Below, piece after piece: positions 1 to 5,941 of a stretch of 10,552 nt of DNA. Source of the stretch: Campylobacteraceae bacterium. Lineage in GTDB: Bacteria; Campylobacterota; Campylobacteria; Campylobacterales; Campylobacteraceae. The notes under the pieces were generated by a model, which saw only the letters and a program-made list of their open reading frames with translations, was not told the DNA's origin and did not search any database. The DNA is taken from assembly GCA_031256525.1 (NCBI GenBank), contig JAIRQK010000099.1, positions 1 to 10,552 of the forward strand. Direction: 5' to 3'. Every line of letters starts with the position of its first letter. Position 1 is the stretch's first letter. Both the position numbers and the translations under genes were made by a program.

Positions 1-1
1 C

Positions 2-460
2 AGTTATGATAATGGTGAAATAACATCTTTAAAATCTCGAACTTTTATGCACAATTTACGAGATAAAAGTGAACTTTTAGTGATTGGCGGAAAAAGTGTG
101 ATAGTTGATAAACCAACACTTGATGCAAGATTGGTACAAGGCAAAGCACCTGACATATTGATATTTTCAAACAAAAAAGATTTTGATAGAGCTATACCTT
201 TGTTTAATGTTAAAAATCGTGAAGTTGCCATTTCTAATGATATTAATTTTCCTAAAAAATATAAAAATATTATGATTGAAGGTGGTAGCAATTTTCTAAA
301 TCTTCTAAAAGATAGAGTAAATTGGCTTTTGATTTTTCATAACTCATCTTTTTCGACTATTGGAAGTTTGCATATAAGAACAGATTTGAATTTAAAACTC
401 TTACATATAAACAAAATTGATGATGAATATATTTCTTGGTACAAAATAGTGCAAAAATAG
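2..460 (+). CDS. ribD: RibD C-terminal reductase domain, 5' partial
   Basis: The frame is open from base 2 to a TAG at 458-460, giving about 152 codons, so the start lies outside the window. The visible part matches the C-terminal 5-amino-6-(5-phosphoribosylamino)uracil reductase domain of RibD, a cytoplasmic NADPH enzyme of riboflavin synthesis. Seen: a GGKSVIVDKPTLDARL segment, matching the V..D.P.L..R stretch of RibD reductases, and IMIEGGSNFL, matching the (V/I)EGG cofactor-binding turn. A KAPDILIFS strand follows the first motif. The N-terminal zinc deaminase domain of bifunctional RibD would lie upstream and cannot be checked, so a stand-alone reductase is possible. The ATG at 47 is internal, because homology-like sequence continues upstream of it. 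The last codons run into a short near-tandem repeat. No hairpin terminator is visible after the stop. Confidence 0.75.
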   Translation, partial: SYDNGEITSLKSRTFMHNLRDKSELLVIGGKSVIVDKPTLDARLVQGKAPDILIFSNKKDFDRAIPLFNVKNREVAISNDINFPKKYKNIMIEGGSNFLNLLKDRVNWLLIFHNSSFSTIGSLHIRTDLNLKLLHINKIDDEYISWYKIVQK

Positions 461-470
461 TGCAAAAATA
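442..470 (+). repeat. short near-tandem repeat over the ribD stop codon
   Basis: CAAAATAGTG (442-451) is followed directly by CAAAAATAGTG (452-462) and then CAAAAATA (463-470). The units differ by one A. The ribD stop TAG lies in the second unit. Slippage here would change only the last residues of the protein. Confidence 0.6.
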
Positions 471-484
471 TTTTTTTAAGTATA

Positions 485-502
485 TTTTTTTTTTTTTATA
501 TA
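485..502 (+). promoter_or_regulatory. T13 tract joined to a -10-like box upstream of the cytochrome c gene
   Basis: Thirteen consecutive T (485-497) run into TATATA (497-502), a possible -10 box about 36 bases before the cytochrome start. Campylobacterota promoters commonly lack a -35 box and have T-rich upstream phasing, so the layout fits a promoter. The tract could also act as the U-run of a weak terminator for ribD, but no hairpin precedes it. Inferred from sequence only. Confidence 0.4.
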
Positions 503-537
503 GAGAAGTTTATTTTTTTAGATTTTGAGGAAGTTTT

Positions 538-879
538 ATGAAAAATAAAAGAGCATTTAGAAGAGTATTTTCTTTGATTTTATTACTATTATTGCCAAGT
601 TTTTCATTTGCTGATGTAGCCTTAGATGGCGAAACGATTTTTAAAAAAAGATGTGCAGGTTGTCATGGAGTTGATGGGACTTCTCCTGCTTATGGAATAA
701 GTCGCAAACTTGCAGAGATGACAAAAAGCGAGATGACAGAAAAACTCTCATCTTATACTTCAAAAGAGATTTTAAACTCTAAGGGCGTAACAGCTGTTAT
801 GGGAAAACAGACAGCAGCACTAAGCAAAAAAGAGTACGAAGAAGTATTGAAATATATCTCTTCATTTGCTGTAAAATAA
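538..879 (+). CDS. periplasmic monohaem cytochrome c, class I
   Basis: A 113-residue protein with an N-terminal signal peptide: a basic start, a hydrophobic core at about residues 10-22, and a likely cleavage after SFA at 25. It carries one haem-binding CAGCH at 39-43. Met88 (in VMGK) is the likely sixth iron ligand. After cleavage about 88 residues remain, the usual size of a small class I cytochrome c such as c553. It should shuttle electrons in the periplasm, for example from the bc1 complex to a terminal oxidase or reductase; the partner is not shown here. The ATG has a good Shine-Dalgarno (GAGGAAG, 527-533). A T13 tract and -10-like box lie upstream, suggesting its own transcript. A gap of 83 bases separates it from ubiE. 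It is placed confidently as a cytochrome c, but no specific gene name is justified. Confidence 0.92.
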   Translation: MKNKRAFRRVFSLILLLLLPSFSFADVALDGETIFKKRCAGCHGVDGTSPAYGISRKLAEMTKSEMTEKLSSYTSKEILNSKGVTAVMGKQTAALSKKEYEEVLKYISSFAVK

Positions 880-962
880 ATAATTTATGCAGATTTAAAT
901 ATAGCTTTGTGTGATTAATCTTTGTGATTTTTTTATTCTACTTTATGATTTAGGAATTTTTT

Positions 963-1682
963 TTGCAAACTAACGACAAACAAGAAAAAATTATAGATAT
1001 GTTTAATGAGATAGCACCTACTTATGATAGGGCAAATAGAATTTTGAGTATGGGTATAGATATATCTTGGCGAAAAAAAGCCTGTAGTATAACTTACAAC
1101 AACTACAACAAACAAGAGATAAAATTAATAGCAGATATTGCTTGTGGAACTGGTGATATGATGAACTATTGGCAAAAAGAGGCGACAAAAAAAGAGATAA
1201 AAATAGAGAAAATTTTAGGAATTGACCCATCTTTTGGTATGGTTGAAGTTGCAAAGAAAAAATTTCCAGATTTTAACTTTGTAATTTCAAATGCAACAGA
1301 TATCCCGCTTGAAAACGAAAGCGTTGATATACTAAGCATTAGTTATGGGATAAGAAATGTAGTGGAGAGACAAAAGGCTTTTTTCGAATTTGCAAGAGTT
1401 ATTAAAAAAGGCGGATATGTTGTTATTTTAGAGTTTACAAAAGATGACAAAAAAGGCATTATCTCATCTCTAAAAAGATTTTATCTTAACAAAGTTTTGC
1501 CATTTATCGGCGGACTTATATCAAAAAATTATAAAGCATACAGATATTTACCAGACTCTATCGAGGGTTTTTTAACATCTTCAATGCTTCAAAAAGAGTT
1601 AAATATCGCAGGATTTGAAACCGAATATGCAAAGAGCTTCTCAATGAATATCTGCACATTGATAATTGCTAAAAAATGCTAA
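963..1682 (+). CDS. ubiE: demethylmenaquinone methyltransferase (UbiE/MenG)
   Basis: A 239-residue SAM-dependent methyltransferase that methylates the quinone ring in the last step of menaquinone synthesis; it probably works at the inner membrane surface. Seen: YDRANRILSMGID-SWR at 21-37 (the UbiE N-terminal signature), SAM motif DIACGTGDM at 58-66, acidic D88 in GIDPSFGM, NATDIP at 110-115, SYGIRNV at 127-133, and YRYLPDSIEGF at 193-203 (the second UbiE signature). The start is TTG at 963, with AGGAA at 952-956 seven bases before it; the first ATG, at 999, would remove conserved-looking KQEKII. Length is normal for the family. Because the window also has mqnF, the product is most likely menaquinone rather than ubiquinone. 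The gene overlaps xseA by 7 bases, so the two are probably translationally coupled. Confidence 0.93.
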   Translation: MQTNDKQEKIIDMFNEIAPTYDRANRILSMGIDISWRKKACSITYNNYNKQEIKLIADIACGTGDMMNYWQKEATKKEIKIEKILGIDPSFGMVEVAKKKFPDFNFVISNATDIPLENESVDILSISYGIRNVVERQKAFFEFARVIKKGGYVVILEFTKDDKKGIISSLKRFYLNKVLPFIGGLISKNYKAYRYLPDSIEGFLTSSMLQKELNIAGFETEYAKSFSMNICTLIIAKKC

Positions 1683-2929
1683 AACCACAAAGTGTATCCG
1701 AATTAAATAGACAAATCGGTGCACTTTTAGAGAGTACATTTTTACATATAAAGGTGGAAGGCGAAGTGTCTCGCCCAACTTATCACACTTCAGGACATCT
1801 ATATTTTACCTTGAAAGATGCGGATTCTACTATATCTTGCGTTATGTTCAAGGGAAATTTGTCAAAATTAAAATTCAAAATTGAAGATGGCACGAGTTTG
1901 ATAATAGATGGTAGTATAAATGTTTACGCCCCAAGGGGAACTTATCAAATAAATGTTGTAGCAGCAAATCCAAGTGGTGCAGGTGCATTGGCTCTTGCAT
2001 ACGAGCAGCTAAAAGAGAGGCTTTTTAAAAAAGGCTATTTTGACAAAAAAAGAGATTTGCCAAAAATTCCTTCACACATAACTATCGTAACTTCAAAAAC
2101 CGGAGCAGCATTACAAGATATGTTAAATGTTGCAAATAAAAGGTGGTCATTAGCAAAAATAACTTTTATAAACTCAATCGTTCAGGGCGAAAACGCCAAA
2201 TTTGAAATTGCTGAAGCGATAAAAAAAGCTGATAGTTTAAATAGTGATATTATGATAGTTGGTCGCGGTGGCGGAAGTATTGAAGATTTGTGGGCTTTTA
2301 ATGAGGAGATAGTAGCAGATGCTATTTTTAATGCAAAAACACCGATTATTTCAGCAGTCGGTCATGAGATTGATTTTGTGATAAGCGATTTTGTGGCTGA
2401 TGTTAGAGCACCAACACCTTCTGCTGCTATGGAGATAGCATTGCCAGACCAAAATGAGTTTAAGCAAGTGATCGATTTTAGGATTGAAAACTTTAACGAA
2501 ACTTTTAAAAAAATAGTCTCAAAAAAGTATGAACAACTAAGAAATTTATTTGAGCTATATAGACAAAATTCGTATGAGATAAAATTAGAGCTTAAAAAGA
2601 CAAAACTTACAAGTTTTATAAATAGTTTTCATACAAAATTTGAGCAGATTTTGGAGATTAAACTAAATGAGTTGGAAAAAACAAAAAACACTCTACATAT
2701 AAAAATGGAACAAGCATTAAACAAAAAAGAGAATATTTTTGCAAACTTACACAGTGCCTACACCTTAAAAGAGCCGACAAAAGAGAGCAGGGAGGGATTT
2801 GCTCAAATTGTAAAAGATGGCAAAAAAGTAGCCCTTGAAAAACTCAAAGAGAACGAAGAGTTCGAACTTCAAACTCCAATGGTAAAAGTTACATCAAAAG
2901 CCTTAAAGATAGAAAACATAAAAAATTAG
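1676..2929 (+). CDS. xseA: exodeoxyribonuclease VII large subunit
   Basis: A 417-residue XseA, the catalytic subunit of exonuclease VII, which degrades single-stranded DNA from both ends in repair and recombination. Seen: an N-terminal OB-fold (about 5-100) with SGHLYFTLKD at 39-48; the catalytic region with TSKTGAALQDM at 139-149, GRGGGS at 196-201, VGHEIDF at 228-234 and DVRAPTPSAA at 242-251; then a long Lys/Glu-rich helical region (about 255-370), as in the family's coiled-coil arm; and a short C-terminal beta-rich end. The ATG at 1676 lies within the end of ubiE (ATGCTAA), so translation probably depends on ubiE. The small partner subunit XseB is not in this window. The pairing with ubiE is, from memory, also found in Campylobacter. 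No terminator hairpin is visible after the stop. Confidence 0.95.
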   Translation: MLKPQSVSELNRQIGALLESTFLHIKVEGEVSRPTYHTSGHLYFTLKDADSTISCVMFKGNLSKLKFKIEDGTSLIIDGSINVYAPRGTYQINVVAANPSGAGALALAYEQLKERLFKKGYFDKKRDLPKIPSHITIVTSKTGAALQDMLNVANKRWSLAKITFINSIVQGENAKFEIAEAIKKADSLNSDIMIVGRGGGSIEDLWAFNEEIVADAIFNAKTPIISAVGHEIDFVISDFVADVRAPTPSAAMEIALPDQNEFKQVIDFRIENFNETFKKIVSKKYEQLRNLFELYRQNSYEIKLELKKTKLTSFINSFHTKFEQILEIKLNELEKTKNTLHIKMEQALNKKENIFANLHSAYTLKEPTKESREGFAQIVKDGKKVALEKLKENEEFELQTPMVKVTSKALKIENIKN

Positions 2930-2955
2930 TTACTTTATGACACAGTTTCCAATTT

Positions 2956-2970
2956 TTGCATACTATGCAA
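2956..2970. repeat. perfect inverted repeat TTGCATA-C-TATGCAA
   Basis: Two 7-base arms (2956-2962 and 2964-2970) are exact reverse complements around one central C. No T-run follows, so it is not an intrinsic terminator. It lies about 34 bases upstream of the -10 box at 2997-3002, a position suited to a transcription factor site. I do not recognise the regulator. Confidence 0.6.
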
Positions 2971-2993
2971 GTGATATATTTATGACTTATTTG

Positions 2994-3002
2994 TGATATA
3001 CT
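2994..3002 (+). promoter_or_regulatory. extended -10 promoter (TGATATACT) of the small lipoprotein gene
   Basis: TATACT (2997-3002) preceded by TG at the extended position (TGA, 2994-2996) fits the usual sigma-70 promoter of Campylobacterota, which often lacks a -35 box. Transcription would start near 3009, giving a leader of about 22 bases that contains the Shine-Dalgarno GAGGGAG. GTGATATA occurs twice, 22 bases apart (2971 and 2993). Confidence 0.5.
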
Positions 3003-3030
3003 ACACAAAATTCTTTCGAGGGAGAGAAAA

Positions 3031-3390
3031 ATGGAGGCAAGTAGAAGAGGGGGGAAATCACTCATTTTGAAACTACTGTTGGCTCTTATAGTGTCAGCTA
3101 CTACTTTTACGGGTTGTAATAGTAAAGAAGAAAAAAAGCCACAAGAGATCAACAAAATAGTCGAAAATGCGTTTAAAGACAGCAAAATTGAAGATAATTG
3201 CACAGAAGAGTGTACCAAAGCATCTATTGAGATAGCATCATCAGAGTGCGACCTTATCATTGTAAATATTACAGGAAAAGAGCTTGAAGATAAAATCATT
3301 AAAAATCAACAAGCAGCCCAAAGAAAGAAAAACAGAACCCAAGAGACACTGTTAGCAGGAGCAGAAACAGTATTTTATGGTGATTTTTAA
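3031..3390 (+). CDS. small putative lipoprotein, unknown function
   Basis: I do not recognise this 119-residue protein. The N-terminus is basic, followed by a hydrophobic stretch at about 11-25 and TTFTGC ending at Cys29, an acceptable but not ideal lipobox (Phe at -3). The mature protein would be a roughly 90-residue lipoprotein anchored in the membrane. It starts with a charged SKEEKK linker, then carries Cys57 and Cys61 (CTEEC) and Cys73, and has a Lys/Arg/Gln-rich stretch at about 90-104. The ATG at 3031 has a strong Shine-Dalgarno (GAGGGAGAG, 3018-3026). It has its own promoter with a palindrome upstream, so it is likely regulated separately from xseA. It sits beside a second lipoprotein gene but has no visible similarity to it. 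The coding call is supported by start signals and the signal sequence; the function is open. Confidence 0.7.
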   Translation: MEASRRGGKSLILKLLLALIVSATTFTGCNSKEEKKPQEINKIVENAFKDSKIEDNCTEECTKASIEIASSECDLIIVNITGKELEDKIIKNQQAAQRKKNRTQETLLAGAETVFYGDF

Positions 3391-3421
3391 AAATTTATAT
3401 CACTATTTTCACCTTTTTTTT
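3379..3421 (+). terminator. possible weak intrinsic terminator
   Basis: GGTGA (3379-3383) can pair with TCACC (3409-3413), directly followed by eight T (3414-3421). The loop is long, though it can fold partly on itself (TTTTTAAAAA), and the 5' arm overlaps the end of the gene. An alternative pairing is GTGAT (3380-3384) with ATCAC (3399-3403). The T-run supports termination; the stem is weak. Confidence 0.35.
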
Positions 3422-3462
3422 AAAATAATACACTAAACCGTCCATTTCCCAACACTTTTACT

Positions 3463-3505
3463 GTATATGTATTCAAGTTATACATATATATATATGTTTT
3501 TTTTT
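3463..3505 (+). promoter_or_regulatory. overlapping AT-rich inverted repeats and T9 tract before the second lipoprotein gene
   Basis: TATATGTAT (3464-3472) is exactly complementary to ATACATATA (3480-3488) across a 7-base loop. ACATATATATATATGT (3482-3497) is itself a perfect palindrome and shares bases 3482-3488 with that arm, so the two hairpins exclude each other. Nine T follow (3497-3505). This could be an operator, an attenuator-like switch, or an AT-rich element of the promoter. Confidence 0.45.
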
Positions 3506-3506
3506 C

Positions 3507-3514
3507 TATATTAT
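3507..3514 (+). promoter_or_regulatory. candidate -10 region (TATATTAT) for the second lipoprotein gene
   Basis: TATATT (3507-3512) and TATTAT (3509-3514) overlap just after a T9 tract. Transcription would start near 3520, leaving a leader of about 18 bases that holds the very strong Shine-Dalgarno AGGAGGA (3528-3534). No -35 box is evident. Confidence 0.4.
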
Positions 3515-3537
3515 TTAAAATTTTTTTAGGAGGAAAA

Positions 3538-4053
3538 ATGAAAAAGTTCATTTTTGGTTCATTAACAGTGTTTATAGCATTAGCTATTTTTTCAGGTTGC
3601 GAAAGCAAGACAAAAGAGGGTCCATATGAAGGAATGACAAGAAACGAAGCTATTGCTATGTCGATTAAAAACGATGTTACTGCTGCAACTTTAGTTGTTC
3701 CTGCATGGTACACAGGACAAAAAGATGCAAGGATTAGCGAAGCTATGAGTATCGATACAAGTCGTTGGAGTGCTATTGATGATTCAGGATATGGTTTTGT
3801 GTATAAAGATGGTGGTAAAGAGTGTGTTACTATGCAAATATATGAAGTAAATGATTCAGGCGAAGTAAAAGCAACTTCTAAAAATATAAAAGAAAATGGA
3901 CAATGGCAACCATTGCAAGAAAAATCACCTCCTGCTATAAAAATTAGCAAAGGTAACTCAAATGGTGCTGCTTGCCGTATATTGTGGAATGATTTTGGTC
4001 TTAAAGAGCAAACTATTTCAATGGGTGGAAATAGAGTTAGTTGGAGCGACTAA
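3538..4053 (+). CDS. putative lipoprotein, unknown function
   Basis: A 171-residue protein that I do not recognise. It has a clear lipoprotein signal: MKK, a hydrophobic core at 4-18, and lipobox FSGC with the acylated Cys at 21. Glu follows at 22, so outer-membrane delivery is likely if this organism uses the usual Asp+2 avoidance rule. The mature part starts with a charged linker, then PYEGMTRNEAIAMSIKNDVT, a Trp/Tyr-rich region (PAWYTG 55-60; SRWSAIDDSGYGFVY about 75-89), and two further cysteines, Cys96 and Cys146, that could form a periplasmic disulfide. It ends GGNRVSWSD. The Shine-Dalgarno AGGAGGA at 3528-3534 is among the best in the window, suggesting strong expression. A strong terminator follows, so it is probably a single-gene transcript. 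One sampled line (3721-3780) has 24 of 60 G+C, above the housekeeping lines counted. Confidence 0.8.
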   Translation: MKKFIFGSLTVFIALAIFSGCESKTKEGPYEGMTRNEAIAMSIKNDVTAATLVVPAWYTGQKDARISEAMSIDTSRWSAIDDSGYGFVYKDGGKECVTMQIYEVNDSGEVKATSKNIKENGQWQPLQEKSPPAIKISKGNSNGAACRILWNDFGLKEQTISMGGNRVSWSD

Positions 4054-4085
4054 TTAACATTTAAAACTTTTTAAATCAAATTTTT

Positions 4086-4113
4086 GGCGGTGTTTTTTCA
4101 CACCGCCTTTTTT
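4086..4113 (+). terminator. strong intrinsic terminator
   Basis: GGCGGTGT (4086-4093) pairs perfectly with ACACCGCC (4100-4107) around a 6-base loop, followed by six T (4108-4113). It ends transcription of the lipoprotein gene. It lies between two convergent genes, but on the minus strand the stem is followed by A-rich sequence, so it should work mainly on the plus strand. Confidence 0.92.
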
Positions 4114-4124
4114 AATGTTTAAAT

Positions 4125-5867
4125 TTACACCGCTTGTTTTTGTTCTTCTTGTTCTAAATATGGGGCGATATAACGTTCATAGCGAGAGGCTTTAAGTTTT
4201 GAAATATCAAGCAACATCAAGCCATCAATACAGTTGTTAAAATCAGGATCAAATCCAAAATCTATAAACTGCACTCCGCCTTGTTCGCAAAGTTCTGGAT
4301 ATTGTTTATAAAGAGTAGGGATACTGCAATTCATATTGGTAAGCATATTTTTTAGAAGTTTAAAATCCTCTTGATAGTCATTGCCACTAAAATTTGCCAA
4401 CACTTGTGGCAAAGAGGCTGGATAGGGTTGTTTTGAAACGGCTATCATCTGTTTAGGTGAAAAGTAGAGGCGATAAAAAGAGATTAGTAAATCACGAGCA
4501 ACAATAGGCATAACAGCAGATATAGATACAGGACCAAACAAGTAGCGATATTGCGGATTGTGTGCAAGATATGCCCCTATACCTTGCCATAGATAGTCAA
4601 GTCCTCGCTTGCCCCAATATGCGGGTTGTATAAAACTGCGTCCAAGCTCAATACCTTGCTTTAATACATAATCCATCTCTTGATGATAGTTAAAAAGTGT
4701 ATAGCTATATAGCCTTTTTCCACCATCTCGTTTAAACTCTTCGGCAGTTGGGATAAAGCGATATGCACCAATAATTTCAAGTTTTTGTGTATCCCAAAGA
4801 ATTATATGATAGTAGTAATCATCATAAGTGTCCAAATCAAGTCGCCTTCCGCTACCTTCTCCTACTGCTCGAAAAGATATTTCACGCAACCTACCAAGTT
4901 CGTGCAAAATTGGCGTAACACTATCTGCTTCATTGTGGCGATAGAGTTTGATTAGTTTACCATCAGGCGTACTTCCAAGTGTTTCACAAGCCTCTATAGC
5001 TACTTTTAGTACAGCTTTGTTCATAAATGGCAATGCAATAGGCGCTTCACCTTGAATGATACTTTTTCCTTTGCCAATCTTGTAAGTGTGTCGTTTAAAC
5101 TGTTTAGCTTGTTTTTTTGCCGATATTTTCCCATCATACCAAGTTGCATATGGGATACATTTGCCAATGCGTATTTTTAGTTGCTGACCTTTACGAGCAA
5201 ACATTTCATTAACAAGCAAATAGGTTGATAAAGGTTTATAAATCAAGGATAATAGATAGAAAAATATGCTATTTCTCCCTTTGATATGGATAGGCACTAT
5301 AGGAGCACGAACAGCAGCAGCTAAACGGATAAAACCGCTACTCCATTTTCCATCTTTTACACCCTTTAATCCAAAACGCGAAACTTCACCTGCTGGAAAA
5401 ATGATAAGTGCACCCTGTTGTTGTAAATGTGCTTGTACATTTTTAATTTGTTGGCGACTAGCATAATCGCCCATATTGTTTATCGTTATGAAGATATTTT
5501 TTAATGGTTTTGCATAAGAGAGTATCTCATTCGCAACGATTTTTACATCAGGACGAACTGCTGCTACTGTTTTGATAAGTGCTAACCCATCTAACATACC
5601 AGTAGGGTGGTTGGCAACTAAAACAACTGCTCCTTGAGTAGGTATATTTTCCAACTCCGCAGTATCAGTTTCGCAACGAATTTTCAGATTTTCAAGTATC
5701 TGCTCAATGCTGTTTAGTCCACGCAAATGCGAATATTTGTTATTAAACTCAATAAATTTTTTTTCATGCAACAAAATTCGCAAAACAAAAACCATTATCT
5801 TTTCAAACCACGATAACTCTCTTTGTTCATCTATCTTTTTTCGCATAATCTCTTCAACGCTAAACAT
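4125..5867 (-). CDS. olsF: OlsF-like bifunctional acyltransferase (LPLAT + GNAT/OlsB-like)
   Basis: A 580-residue two-domain enzyme. The N-terminal half is an LPLAT (PlsC/OlsA-like) O-acyltransferase: NHPTGMLDG at 86-94 is the catalytic motif, with His-Asp spacing of five as in the NHPxGxLDG subgroup. FPAGEVSR at 157-164 is the second conserved block and PIVPIHIKG at 189-197 another. The C-terminal half (about 280-580) resembles OlsB/hemolysin-type N-acyltransferases: LGRLREISFRAVGEGSGR-LDLD, IGAYRF at 366-371, ELGRSFIQPAYWG and YLFGPVSIS. This architecture is that of OlsF, which acylates ornithine and then the lyso-lipid to make phosphate-free ornithine lipids. Another amino acid, for example glycine, is possible. 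I prefer ATG at 5867 (AAGG six bases before it) to the TTG at 5894, which lacks a Shine-Dalgarno. G+C is higher than in sppA and mqnF. It faces the lipoprotein gene. Confidence 0.82.
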   Translation of the reverse strand: MFSVEEIMRKKIDEQRELSWFEKIMVFVLRILLHEKKFIEFNNKYSHLRGLNSIEQILENLKIRCETDTAELENIPTQGAVVLVANHPTGMLDGLALIKTVAAVRPDVKIVANEILSYAKPLKNIFITINNMGDYASRQQIKNVQAHLQQQGALIIFPAGEVSRFGLKGVKDGKWSSGFIRLAAAVRAPIVPIHIKGRNSIFFYLLSLIYKPLSTYLLVNEMFARKGQQLKIRIGKCIPYATWYDGKISAKKQAKQFKRHTYKIGKGKSIIQGEAPIALPFMNKAVLKVAIEACETLGSTPDGKLIKLYRHNEADSVTPILHELGRLREISFRAVGEGSGRRLDLDTYDDYYYHIILWDTQKLEIIGAYRFIPTAEEFKRDGGKRLYSYTLFNYHQEMDYVLKQGIELGRSFIQPAYWGKRGLDYLWQGIGAYLAHNPQYRYLFGPVSISAVMPIVARDLLISFYRLYFSPKQMIAVSKQPYPASLPQVLANFSGNDYQEDFKLLKNMLTNMNCSIPTLYKQYPELCEQGGVQFIDFGFDPDFNNCIDGLMLLDISKLKASRYERYIAPYLEQEEQKQAV

Positions 5868-5900
5868 AAAATACCTTTTTGTGTAATTTTTCAATCACAG

Positions 5901-5906
5901 ATATTA
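5901..5906 (-). promoter_or_regulatory. tentative -10 box for the olsF-like gene
   Basis: Read on the minus strand, TGTAATATCTG contains TAATAT (5906 to 5901). It would start transcription near 5894 and give a leader of about 27 bases before the ATG at 5867. The match is modest, and read-through from sppA, whose stop is only 74 bases upstream, is an alternative. Confidence 0.25.
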
Positions 5907-5941
5907 CATTCAATATGCTTCAAAAGGATTACAAAATTTTA

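Noticed and set aside
461..500. Rho-independent terminator for ribD using the T13 tract.
   Set aside because: No stable stem precedes the tract; only A/T runs that could pair without a loop.
944..949. TATGAT as the -10 box of ubiE.
   Set aside because: The transcript would start around 956, inside or after the Shine-Dalgarno (952-956), leaving no usable leader.
3031..3070. Arg-Arg near the N-terminus of the first lipoprotein as a twin-arginine signal.
   Set aside because: The sequence after RR (GGKSLILK) lacks the conserved Phe/Leu pattern of Tat signals; it fits an ordinary basic n-region.
2889..3299. Minus-strand open frame covering the first lipoprotein gene and its promoter.
   Set aside because: It would cross the promoter and palindrome; its serine/leucine-rich composition is typical of an antisense shadow.
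3420..3950. Long minus-strand open frame (176 codons) opposite the second lipoprotein gene.
   Set aside because: It lies antisense to a gene with a strong Shine-Dalgarno and lipobox, runs into AT-repeat intergenic sequence, and shows no family-like motif.
4086..4107. The GC-rich hairpin as a bidirectional terminator for the convergent genes.
   Set aside because: On the minus strand the stem is followed by AAAAATTTG rather than a T-run.
5867..5894. TTG start at 5894 giving nine extra residues to the olsF-like protein.
   Set aside because: No Shine-Dalgarno precedes it, while ATG at 5867 has AAGG at good spacing.
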